Assembly (NCBI GenBank): GCA_001972305.1
Contig: BDDD01002673.1
Location: 62,001-126,000 of the forward strand
Length of the DNA: 64,000 nt
Reading direction: 5' to 3'
DNA from: Cephalotus follicularis
Taxonomy: Eukaryota; Streptophyta; Magnoliopsida; Oxalidales; Cephalotaceae
The notes below the pieces were generated by a model. It had not been told where the DNA came from and did not search any database. It was given only the letters and a program-made list of their open reading frames with translations. A program made the translations under genes and the position numbers. This document shows, piece by piece, positions 1 through 10,617 of this stretch (positions within the stretch are counted from its first letter, which is position 1; every line of letters starts with the position of its first letter).

Positions 1-150
1 TTTATGAATGCTTTGGGCTGATCACTCAAGGTATTAAGGAAGATTTTATGAAATGATTTTATGAATGCATTTGAGCTAACTACTCAAATGAAGAGAAATG
101 TTTTATGAATGCTTTGAGCTGGTCACTCAAAGTATAGAAATGTTTTATAA
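1..150. repeat. Degenerate tandem repeat, about 3 copies
   Basis: The phrase TTTATGAATGCTTTGAGCT followed by a CACTCAA-type word occurs three times (from about 1, 58 and 102) with spacing of 42-57 bp. The copies differ at several bases and in spacer length. The first copy is probably cut by the window edge. Confidence 0.7.
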
Positions 151-177
151 AATGTTTTATGAAATGAATGAACAACT

Positions 178-330
178 ACTGGATTGCGATCCAGTGAGGA
201 TTAATCTCGTAAAGATTAATGAATGAACCAAGAGAAAGAATCCGAGATGGATTAATGTTAATGGAGCGTACAGTGCTCGTGGACATGCATGTGATGTAAG
301 GATAGTAATCGGGGAGTGCACAATGCCCCG
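178..330 (+). other. Cluster of short perfect hairpins in L
   Basis: There are three perfect inverted repeats in 150 bp: ACTGGAT/ATCCAGT with loop TGCG at 178-195, ATTAATCT/AGATTAAT with loop CGTAA at 200-220, and CGGGG/CCCCG at 310-330. There is also a palindrome ACATGCATGT at 283-292. The position resembles the hairpin run found in other LTRs of the window. A function as RNA structure is inference. Confidence 0.5.
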
Positions 331-1137
331 ATGAAGCGGTGTAAGAGGGTTCATTAGAGGTTCACGACCACCAAGTTTTATGAAATGTTAAATTTCATGA
401 GATATGAACAGAAAAAGAGTTTTAAAGATGTTTTCTTTATGAATGTGAAGAAAATGATTTTACTGATGTTTTCAAGTATGGCTGTGATACAAGCCAAAAG
501 AAGGTATTATTGGAAAACGTTTTTGATTGTTTTCAAGTATGCTGGTTATATATACCAGAAAATGTATGATTTTACAAATGTTCTGGTTTTATAAAACTAG
601 AAGATGATTTTCAGTGATGTTTTGAAATGTATGATGTTGAAACGTTTTAATAAAGATTATCAAAAACAAAGGATTTCAATAACGTTTGATGACTATGATT
701 CTTACTAAGCTCTTTAAAGCTCACTCCTTTCAATGTCTTGTTTTCAAACAAATCATTCAGGAAATGTTGAACGTGAAGTTGCGAGCTTTAGTGGAAGTTC
801 GCGAAAGAAGAGTAAGGGAAGAAAGTATGATATTCTATGAAGTTATGTTTTAACGTCATGTGTTAATGTTTTTCGTTGTGTAATGTTTTATGATAGACGA
901 TGTAGAGATGTTAAAGTAAGAAATCGAATGCTATAGGCTATGATGTTTTTACATAAGATGATAATGTCTTGGGAGTATGAGAAGTTAATGATAAAGGAAA
1001 GTATATGATTGTTTTATGATGAGATAAGTTTATGTTTTTCCGCTGTGTAAGGTTACATGTTAAGTGATGTATAAATGCAAAGATATTAGAAACGAATCAT
1101 GATAATGAAAATATGATATTTTGAAATTGATGTTTCA

Positions 1138-2310
1138 AAGACACGTGGAACACATTATGGACGTGTGCTAACTGCGGAGGCAAAGCTAACCAATATGCAA
1201 TTGCGCCCACCTTTTCCAGAACTTCAAAGGGTCCTATAAACCATGGACTCAACTTTCCCTTCAGTCCAAACCTTCAGACTCCTTTCCAAAGGGAAACTTT
1301 TAAGAACACATGTTCACCTACCTTGAGCTCCAAGTCCCTCCGATGTCTGTCCGCATAACTCTACTATCGAGATTGAGCTACCTTCAATCTCTCCCTTGCT
1401 ATAGACACTTTTTCAGTTTTGATCTGTTGTAGCTCGGGTCCCTCAATAACTCATTCTCCGACCTCATCCCAACACATCGGAGCCCTACACTTCCTCCCAT
1501 ATCAAGATTCAAAAGGATCCATAAGGATACTAGCATGCCAACTATTATTGTAGGCAAACTCCATCAAGCTCAAATACTCATCCCAGCTCCCAGTCCACTC
1601 CAAAGCATAAGACCTCAACATATCCTCAAAGGTTTGGATGGTTCTTTCAGTCTGCCCATCTGTCTGTGGTTGAAAATCTATACTGTAACTGAGCCTTGTA
1701 CCCAAGCCTTCTGGAACCCTTTTCCAAAACCGTGAAGTGAAATGGGGATCCATATCCGAAACAATGGATACAGGTGTCCCATGAAGTCTCACAATCTCCT
1801 GTCGGAAAACCTCCGCCAAACGGTCCACAGAGAAATCCTCTCGGATAGCCAAAAAGTGAGCCGATTTAGTCAATCGATCCAGTACTACCCCGATAGCATC
1901 GTTTCTCCTGAAAGTATTTGGCAAACCCGTAACAAAATCCATCGAAATGCTCTCCCATTTCCATACTGGAACCTCCAAGGGCTGTAGCAAACCACTAGCC
2001 CGCTGGTGTTCAATATTTACCTTGTGACAGACTAAACTCCTCCCAACATATTCAGCTACATCCCTCTTCATTCCATTCCACCAGAAATTCTTCTTCAAGT
2101 CTCTATACATTTTTGTAGAACCTGGATGTATAGAAAATGGAGAACTGTGTGCCTCAGACAAAACATCCTCTCTGATAGTAGGATCAACCGGCACACACAA
2201 CCATCTACCCAGCCATACTACACCATGATCATCCACACGAAACTCTGACTGCTTACCCTCGTCAACATTCTGGACTAAGGCCCATAACTCACCATCATCA
2301 CTCTAAGCTG
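1138..2310 (-). pseudogene. Element J integrase (fossil)
   Basis: The main open stretch is 1502-2236. From the N-terminal side it shows the HHCC zinc region (EAHSSPFSIHPGSTKMY then LVCHKVN), the motif WESISMDFVTGLP with the first catalytic Asp, IVSDMDPHFTSRFW with the second, and [15 protein letters not shown] with the catalytic Glu. The C-terminal part continues in other frames to about 1138, ending at the HNVFHV motif. Integrase joins element DNA to the host genome. This copy is broken and belongs to J. Confidence 0.85.
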
Positions 2311-2317
2311 CCTTAAT

Positions 2318-2880
2318 CTAAGAAATAAGGGTAGGTTCTATATTCATACCACCCATACAACCTCTAGAACCCTGAACAAACAGATTCAAGTCCAACCACT
2401 CCATATCTGCTATCAACTGCGACTGAGTGAGTAAAGCCGCTACACTCCCAGAACTCTCCCTACTAAGAGCATCAACTACCACATTTGCTTTACCAAGGTG
2501 GTACTGAATATTCAGATCATAGTCCTTTAGAAGCTCCAACCACCTTCTCTGATGCATGTTTAACTCTTTCTGCATGAAAATGTACTTAAGACTGTTATGA
2601 TCGGTAAAAACGTCACAAGTTTCTCCGTACAAATAGTGCCTCCAGATTTTCAATGCAAAAACAACCGTCGCCAACTCAATATCATGTGTAGGGTAGTTCA
2701 CTTCATAAGGCTTCAACTGTGTCGAAGCATAAGCTATCACATGACCATGCTGCATCAAAACACATCCCAAACCCTTCTTGGAAGCATCACTGTAAATCTG
2801 GTATCCACCCAACCCAGATGGTAAATGAAGAATCGGTGCCGACATGAGACCATTCTTCAATTTCTCAAAGCTTGCTTCTC
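2318..2880 (-). pseudogene. Element J RNase H (fossil)
   Basis: Recognisable motifs are [15 protein letters not shown] (first catalytic Asp), [20 protein letters not shown] (catalytic Glu region) and FTDHNSLKY, followed by the tether [19 protein letters not shown] that joins RNase H to integrase. RNase H removes the RNA strand during reverse transcription. It lies between RT and integrase, the order usual for Ty3/gypsy. It closely resembles the same region of element D. Confidence 0.85.
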
Positions 2881-4159
2881 GTTCTTCATTCCCCTAAAAC
2901 CTGGCTCCTTTCCTCATCAGTTGAGTCAGTGGCAAGGCTATGGAGGAAAAGCCTTCCACAAATCACCTATAGTATCCAGCCACACCCAAAAAGCTTCTAA
3001 CTTCCGTCACTGTAGTAGGTCTCGGCCATTTAGTAACAACTTCAACTTTAGCAGGATCCACACTAATACCTTCCGCTATAACCACAGGGCCCAAGAACTC
3101 CCCCTGTTCCAACCAGAACTAACATTTTGAAAACTTTGCGTACAGCTAATTCTTCCTCAAAATACCCAGCACTATACGAAGCTATTTTTCATGTTCCTCC
3201 TTCGACTTGGAATACACAAGGATATCATTTGTACACACAATCACAAACTGATCCAAGAACTCATCAAACACCCGATTCATCAGATCCATGAAGACTGTCG
3301 GTGCATTAGTAAGTCCGAACAGCATTACCAGAAACTCATAATACCCATACCGTGTACGGAAAGCAGTCTTAGGCACATCTTCATCCCTTACCCATAGCTG
3401 ATGATATCCAGGTCTCAAATTGATCTTAGAAAAATACCGTGCACCTTGGAGTTGATCAAATAGGTCATCAATCCTAGGAAAAGGGTATTTGTTCCGAACA
3501 GTAATACGATTCAGCTCCCTGTAGTCTATGCATAGCCTCATAGAACCGTCCTTACCCCACGGCGAAACACTAGGCTGAATGAAACCCCGATCTAACAGCT
3601 CTTGCAGCTGCTCCTTCAGTTCTTGTAACTCAAGTGGTGCCATCCTATAAGGTGCTTTAGATATAGGTGCCACCCCAGGAATGAGCTCAATGGTAAACTC
3701 CACTTCCCGTTGTCGTGGCAAACCCGGTAACTCCTCCAGAAACACATCTGAAAACTCATGAACCACAAGATAGTTTTCAAGACGAGGCTCAACCTTAGAG
3801 ACATGTTTCACAATGGCTAAGAATCCCTCAGCACCCCTAGTCACCAATTTTTGAGCCTTCAAAGAAGAAATAATCTTAACTTCCTTCTTCGGTCGATAAC
3901 CTTGATAAATAAAATCAGGCCCGTTCACATCCCCAATTAGAATCCTCCGAGCGTGATAATCAATCGTAGCACGATGGCGATCCGACCAATTCATACCCAG
4001 AATCATATCAAAATCATACATACCGAAAGGAAGAAGATCCGCATGACAAATATGATCATCGAAAACAATAGGGCAAGCACAAAAACACTCAGATATCACA
4101 ACAGATGTCCCCATAGGGGTCGAAAGAACTAGAGATGGATCAAGTAACTGTGAAGGCAT
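2881..4159 (-). pseudogene. Element J reverse transcriptase and protease end (fossil)
   Basis: The open stretch 3182-4159 begins with the C-terminal part of an aspartic protease (motif DMILGMNW) and continues into RT with [51 protein letters not shown] and [18 protein letters not shown] up to the catalytic loop. The thumb and connection region lies at 2881-3180 in other frames. RT copies element RNA to DNA. The gene is broken; the parts belong to one Ty3-type polyprotein. Confidence 0.8.
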
Positions 4160-4188
4160 TCTATGATGCCGAACAAAAGATCTCGCTA

Positions 4189-7100
4189 CTACCGAGTGAG
4201 TCGATCCAGTACATATAAAACATAAGTCCTACGGTTACCAACAGAAATAAAACCTGAAACAGTACCTGATGCATTAGCAGCCTGATGTGTCGTGATGGCA
4301 ACAACTCGACCTCCTACATTGCGCTGCCCAGCATTCACACCGTTTCCCTTCCTTTCCTTTGCATGAGGATCAGGACAATCTTTCACAAAGTGACCCTTCT
4401 GACCGCATACAAAGCCGGCCCCAATGGCCTTATAGCAAGTTCCCACTGGATGACGTCTACCGCAAGTATCACATCGGGCAATCTGAACATCAGGGTCACC
4501 CCCACCTGCAACTCCCTGGGTCTTCCTTTGATCATTACTAGGCTGTCGTTGTCGTCCTCGGTTATCATTCTTCCTTTGCTACTTGCTATTTCTGACCTTA
4601 CCATGCTGTCCATAATTTTGCCCCTGAGAATCTCCCCAATTTCTCTTCTTTTCACTATCATGCCGAGCTGCTTGGAAGTCTAACCTCTCCATTTCTATAT
4701 TCTTCACCGCATTGGCAACTTCGGACACATCAGCAAATCTAGCATTGATCAGCTTACCCCTAAGCTGATAGTGAAACTTCCATTTAAATTTCTCAGCTTA
4801 TTCCAGTGATGTTCCCGCCACGGACCCAACAAAACTAGCTAGTCTGGTGAAACGTGCCAAGAACTCCGTAACTGATTTTCCATCCTTCTATCTTGTGTCC
4901 CTTGCATAGGCCTCCTTATTAGCAGCGGGAAAATACTGCTCATAGAAGACTTCACAGAACTCTGACCATGTCAAAGCATCAATATAGTCTCCACCCTTAG
5001 CCAGTCTCAAAGTTTTCCACAACTTTTGAGCATCACCTTCAAGCTTGTAATGTAATACCCTGCTTGTTCGTAAGTGTTCTTACGGACTTTTTATGTAATT
5101 GATTTCGGCCTTTTTAATTTTGTTAATTTTAAAGTCCGGTTGCCCTATGTTTTGGGCTTATGTGATTTGGGCTGACTGATACCAGCCTAAATTTTTGGTT
5201 GTGATAATGCAATGTTGGGTTTGGGTTTTTATTTTACCTAATTCAAAATTTTATTTTACTAAAACAATTATTTTTAAAACCTTTTCTTTTCTTTTCTTTT
5301 ATTACATTTCTTTTAATTCTTTTCTTTTTCCTTATTTTCTTTTCTTTTCTTTCTTTTTCTTTTCTTTCCTTTTCTCCCTCTCTTTCCCGTAATCCTCTCC
5401 CTCCCCTCATCAAATTCACACGGTGCAATCTCCTTTTTCCTTTCTCATTTCCTGAAATCCTCTGTTCTTCCTTCTTGGTCAGATTTTGTCTCTCTTTTTC
5501 CTTATGGTGAGAGACATTGCCTTTTATATGTGTCTTCCTCTTTTCTGCAAGTTTCAATGTCGATTCTGCTTTGTGAAGCCTGTGTAATCTGCTGTGAAAT
5601 CGTTTCCTCAATTTTAAAGAGGTAATATCAATCCTTTGATTGCTCTTATGGGTTGAATTCCTTTAGTTTGTTAAGGATGTTTATGTGTCCCCTTGTTTTC
5701 TTTTCTTTGTTCCTGCAAACAGTCGTGTGACCAGTGAATTTGTGGTATTCTTGCTGTGTTTTCTGTGTTCTGGATAATTATTGCAGGTTAGTAATCTCAC
5801 GGTAATGATTTGTTTCACTTGTCTTTTGGTTTTGTTGTACTGTTCTTAGTGTTCTTTAAGTTTTGATTTCCTGCATATAAACATGTTCGGTCATGGTGTT
5901 AGTAAGTCTGTCAACATGTTTTATACACTCTAGACATGTCATAATCTGATTTTAAATATCTGCAAGTGATAATGGATGGAATTTGGACTTGAACATATGA
6001 ATATGCTTAGAGAGTTATTTCTTTCTCTTGAAGTTAGGCCACTGCCTAATTGTTTCCCTGTCAATTATGTGTTTCTGTATCATTTAAATGTCATATAGGG
6101 TCATATGTTTATGTTCTTGTGTCTCTGGTTTAATGTCATTTTCGTTTAAACCGGTACGGATTTCTATCGTTCCTTGGCTATCTGATTATCGAACTAAAAT
6201 TCAGTTTTGTTCTATGTTCTCGTTTTATAGACTTGTTTATGTTTTATGGTATGTTTCGGAAATAAAGTTGGTTTTTGACATTTTTATGAATTTAAATGTC
6301 CCTGACTTTAATTTTTATGCTAAGATACGTTACGATATGATCATCTCTTTATCACGAAATATAAATGAGATGATGTTTTGACTATGAAATGTATGTTATG
6401 ATACCGTTGTGAACGATATTTAAATATGTTGTGTGAAAGGATATTTATGTGTTTTTAAATTGATTTTGATAAATCAATGTTTTCGAAATGATTGAATACT
6501 GAGTATTGTACACACCTATAAGGTGTACCATAGGCATGTCGTAGGCTTGGCACGAGCACATGACACTTCAGTAGCGGTGTGATTAGTCTACGGCGTCTCT
6601 GAATGTTATGAATAAATCCCATGAGGTGGATTTATGGATCCATTATGTGAAAGAGGCGTATGCATTGATTCTAGTATATGATATGTGATATGTGAGAATT
6701 GACTTGTGTGGTGCCGTACACTTCAATTCTAGTGGGCATGTGGAATTAGCGCCTCCCTTGCCAAAATATATGTTATGTGATATGTATGTGGCTCAGTATA
6801 ACTTATGAATCGTGATATGATGTTTTGTAAATGTTTCGAAAGTTATATGGATTTTATGAAAGTACAAATGTGACTTTACGAATGTTTGATTGTTTTTAAT
6901 TGCTTAAGATTTCTGTTATGAATTTTATTGAAATCTTACTGATTTTAAACTTATCGTTTACTGTTTTCTTTCCTTATCTGTACTGAGGTTTGCTCAGCCG
7001 CGTTTTTGTTTTCCATGCAGAAGGTTATCAGGAGCAGTGGGGGAATGTGTGAACGAGAGATGACTACCTTATATTTTGGATCCCTAGGAGCGTGATCCCA

Positions 7101-7716
7101 TTATGTTTTCTGTTTAAATGGCCATGAACAATAAGATACATATGTTTTAGTTTTGAACTGGAATATGGTTAAATTTTCTGAAATTGTTAAGTATTTAAGT
7201 TTTCAGTTATGCTATGACCACCACGTTTTTGGCTGATAAGTTATGTTTATGTTCGGATATGTTATGTTATGTTTTGATAGATTATGTATTATGACATGTG
7301 ACGACTCTCGCCGTCCGGAGGTGTTACATGTAAGCACCCAACCTCACTTTCTACTCGTCGCCACATCCCAGCACATAAAAATTTGTATCCATATGCGCAA
7401 TCCAATGCTCAGCTTCCACAGGAGTCACGACTGAACTGAAAGATTGTGGCCTCTGTTTTTGGAACCGCTCAAGCCAAACATAAGTAGGAGTTTCGGGCCT
7501 GTCCCCAGCTTCCCCACCAATCTGAACGTCAGCCGGTGCATTCTCCTCGGCCACTTGCTCCCTATGACCCTGCCCCGGATCCTGTTGTTACATCACATGA
7601 TGTACCTCCTGAGCAACTGCCTGCCGTACCAAATCTTCCATAGAAGGCTCATTCCTGACTTCTTCTTGAGCCCCAGCTGGTGCAGCCCTCTGAGAACTAT
7701 TCCTTGTGCGTACCAT
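4189..7716 (-). pseudogene. Element J gag, interrupted by solo LTR K
   Basis: The gag start is taken at 7716, giving MVRTRNSSQRAAP, the same opening as the MARTRN start of element D. The N-terminal part occupies 7334-7716 and includes TPVEAEHWIAHMD. The rest runs from about 5050 to 4189 and ends with a zinc knuckle (CGQKGHFVKDC) and a basic linker. Gag packages the element RNA. Solo LTR K (5051-7328) sits in the middle, with a TGTAA duplication on each side. The gag is broken in several frames besides K. Confidence 0.8.
5051..7328 (+). mobile_element. Solo LTR K (Ty3/gypsy), inside J gag
   Basis: The 2,278-bp sequence begins TGTAATACCCTGC and ends GGAGGTGTTACA, a short terminal inverted repeat. 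It is flanked by a perfect TGTAA duplication at 5046-5050 and 7329-7333. The flanking sequence on both sides is gag of element J, so removal of K would leave a continuous gag. Its first 200 bases closely match the start of the D LTR read on the minus strand, so K belongs to the same family. It has a pyrimidine-rich zone (5275-5400), a donor-like site near 5622, and an acceptor-like box near 7020. Solo LTRs normally arise by recombination between the two LTRs of one element. Confidence 0.92.
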
Positions 7717-7867
7717 CAACGAAAAGGAACCGAAAAAAAAGATATCAAAAGCAAACAGAAACAAAAACATAAGACACATCTAAAAGACCATAACAAAATC
7801 ACCCTAACCCAAGTCTACCCAATCTCACAGGTCAAACCTAGTTAAGTCCTCTAAGGAACAAAACCTA

Positions 7868-7880
7868 TTCTCATACCACA
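7868..7880 (-). other. Primer-binding site of element J
   Basis: The minus strand reads TGTGGTATGAGAA, close to the initiator-Met site TGGTATCAGAG seen in the other elements of this window. It lies a few bases inside the 5' LTR, as in element D. Confidence 0.65.
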
Positions 7881-7883
7881 ATC

Positions 7884-10617
7884 GGTAACACCCTGAACGG
7901 TGAGAGCCATTACAGGTCATAATACAGAACCTAACATAACATATCTTAACTAAAAATATGCATAAATTTATTTCCAAAAAACATAGTGGTCAAAACATAA
8001 CATATTCTGATAACATAACTAAACTAAACATAGTCCGAAATCTTAAACATAAACCATAAGTCAAATACGGAATTCATAAACCAAAATAACTTATTGTTCA
8101 TAGACTAGCTCTAACAGAAACATAGTAGGATCACATTCCTAAATGATCCTCTGACATAAGGGAGACTTATCTCATCACACATTGCCCCTTTGCTCCTGAT
8201 AACCTGCCGCATGGAAACAAAAACGCAGCTGAGCAAACCTCAATACAAATATATAATGTAAAAATAGTTAACGATTCTTTATAAACAGTAAGATTTCAAT
8301 AGTTACTTCAAAACAGAAATCTTAAACAATAATAAGTTTAAACATTCTTTAGAAATTGCCTTAGCATTTTTGTATAAGCCAAATCCATAACTTTCAAAAG
8401 CATAAGCATACCTTTCAAAACATAAATTCCATACTGAGCCACATAACATATCACATATCATAACACATATAGCAAGGGAGGGACTAATTCCACATGCTAA
8501 GTAGAATTGAAGTGTACGACACTACACAAGTCAATTCTCATATCATATCACATATCCTATCACATATGTCATATCATATACTAAGATCGATGCATACGCC
8601 TCTATCATTAAGAACGGATCCATAATCCTCCTCATGGGATTATCATAACATAGAGAGACATCGTAGACTAATCACACCGCTACGGAAGTGTCATGTCCCC
8701 GTGCCAGGCCTACGACATGCCTATGGTACGTCACAATAGGTGGGTACAAAAACTCATTATTTCACCATTTTGAAAATATTGACTTTTCTCATAATTAATT
8801 TAAAACACATAGAAATGGTTTTTCCAAAACATATCCATAAACCGTTATCAAACGATATAAACACATACTTTCATAACGGGAAAATCAACTCATTTAATCT
8901 CACAATAAAAGAGATGATTTCATAACATTTCGTAAACATATCATAACTGAATTCATAAAGTCAAAATATTTATCCCATAAAATATCAAGTGACTTTATTT
9001 TCAAAACATATCAAGGAATGAACATCCATTCATAAAACGGAATTGAATTTATCGAAGAGTGAGTCAAAGAGCAAAAAATATCCGTACCTTATGCGATCAC
9101 AGAATATAACTTACGAAATGATTGATAAAATCTAACTGCCCCTCGTAGCACAAAAATCTAAAAGACACACAAAACCATTCATATAAGGATTTGAAAAACA
9201 TTGTCGACATAAATCAGAATTATTACGGTGTTTAAAACAGTCCCCGATTCATCAGAAGAACAACGGATAAGAGAACTCGAAAACATAAATTTCCTGGACA
9301 AACTAGACTACTGTTACAGAGCTCTAGTTGACTCTTGGAAGCTTGGCAGTCAACAATCCAATAGGGCCAGCCGACTACACAAACTGGATTGCAGCCAGTC
9401 CACTAAGTCCACTATGACAGGGGTCCAGTCGACTATGCAAGACATATCAGCTGACTGATCATACAGACATCCGACTACTCAAAGCAAAACAGTCGACTGT
9501 CCAGGAGAATAGCCGACTTTTCTGGATGACAGAACAGCAAAATTCTAACAATCCTATGCAGAAATCTGTCAAAACCTGAATAACATGATACCACAGGACT
9601 ATAACCATGTACATGAGACATTTTATGGTATTAAAACATTGAAAGAACACTGAATTCATGAGGAAGTACAAAGACAATGTTTAAGCTTTGAAAAGATAGA
9701 TGATTGCTAATCGCATGCATACATATTTATAGTCCAATTTTCTGTCAAATGCCATTTACGGTTATCAAAACCAGTATGTAACTTATATATGATGCCTAAT
9801 ATTAACATATTAGAGACAAAATAAGGTGCAAAGTGGCAGGGGGCAAAATCAAAGCTCTAAAAGCCTAAACAACATAGAATCCGATTCATAACAAAATAGA
9901 ATAAACCATCACAGCAAGATAGGATAACCAACCTGTAATGGCGACACAAAACCGTTGAATAAACACGACAATTCGTCTGGGCTTAGAAGGACAAAAGAAA
10001 AGAAGGAGGAAAAACAAACACAAGGATTCTAAGTCTACCAAGGTTATACATATCTAAAACCAAAAGAATTCTAAACTAAACCATAGGAAACAAAACTGAT
10101 GTTGATGAAGAAATCGTACAGAGAACAAAACAGATTCCCAACTTGGCAAATTCGGTTGTGACCACACAAGTGATGAAGGATGACATAAAACAATGGACAA
10201 TGGCACTCTTAAACGGAAAAGAGAGACCAAATCGGCTGAGTTAAGGAAAAGGGAGGATTTTAGGGAGAAGAAAATGGGAAAGATGGAGAAAACGTGTGAG
10301 GGAGTTAAGAGAGGGAGAGATTTATGGGGAAGGGATAGAGATTGGAGAGAGAGACTCTGGTGAGAGAGAAAAGAGAGAAAAGAATTTAAAATAAAATAAA
10401 AGATTTGATTTTTAATAAAATTAAATTAATAAAACTGATTTTTTAAAAGAAATGACATAAAGACAAACCTTACCCATACACATTCACATACTAACATACC
10501 CAAAGTGAAGGCTGGTATCAGTCAGCCTAATACATAACCCGACATAAAGTAAAGAGGGTACATAACAAAACAGATTAAAAGTCCAAAAATATGCACACGG
10601 ACAAATAGGGTATTACA
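7884..10617 (-). mobile_element. 5' LTR of element J
   Basis: On the minus strand the LTR begins TGTAATACCCTATTTG at 10617 and ends near 7884 in a terminus similar to GGGTGTTACA. A tRNA-type primer site and the gag start follow. It carries the family's conserved blocks: the acceptor-like box at 8201-8248, the paired stems CATGTC/GACATG at 8692-8719, a GTCGAC-rich zone at 9325-9500, and GACTGATACCAGCC near the start (about 10505-10530). There is no coding function in these 2.7 kb; short open frames inside it are spurious. Confidence 0.85.
9325..9545. repeat. GTCGAC-type repeat cluster in J LTR
   Basis: Words such as CAGTCGACTGT, CCAGTCGACTA and GCCGACTAC recur every 20-40 bases, followed by CAGAACAGCAAAA. 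The same cluster, in the same LTR position, occurs in C (15440-15600 and 18400-18590) and D (57205-57395). Confidence 0.75.

Larger units (their letters stand above)
1..1137 (+). mobile_element. Diverged LTR-like fragment (L), probably gypsy
   Basis: This AT-rich stretch has no coding sequence. It has the texture of the gypsy LTRs further right: runs of ATGTTTTATGA-like words, a hairpin cluster at 178-330, and a word AGCGGTGTAAG after the hairpins that resembles AGCGGTGTGATTAG in LTR K. A pyrimidine-rich stretch ending in CATTCAG near 725-763 sits where other LTRs carry an acceptor-like box. The sequence changes at about 1137 to the integrase end of element J. The orientation is inferred from these weak similarities. 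The left end lies outside the window. It could also be unrelated AT-rich intergenic DNA. Confidence 0.4.
1138..10617 (-). mobile_element. Ty3/gypsy element J, broken, with nested solo LTR K
   Basis: Reading on the minus strand, the order is 5' LTR (7884-10617), PBS, gag, protease remnant, reverse transcriptase, RNase H and integrase, ending at the LALPP..HNVFHV region near 1138. The 3' LTR is not seen: sequence L abuts the end of pol. The gag is split by solo LTR K. Without K the element spans about 7.2 kb. The domain order PR-RT-RH-IN defines Ty3/gypsy, and RT/IN wording and the 2.7-kb LTR resemble chromoviruses of Tekay/Del type. The coding region is broken in several places. It inserted into an H-type LTR, whose remainder lies at 10618-11486. 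Confidence 0.85.

Noticed and set aside
5243-5611. Lys/Arg/Glu-rich minus-strand open frame of 122 codons
   Set aside because: It is the reverse of the pyrimidine-rich zone of solo LTR K; low complexity and no domain.
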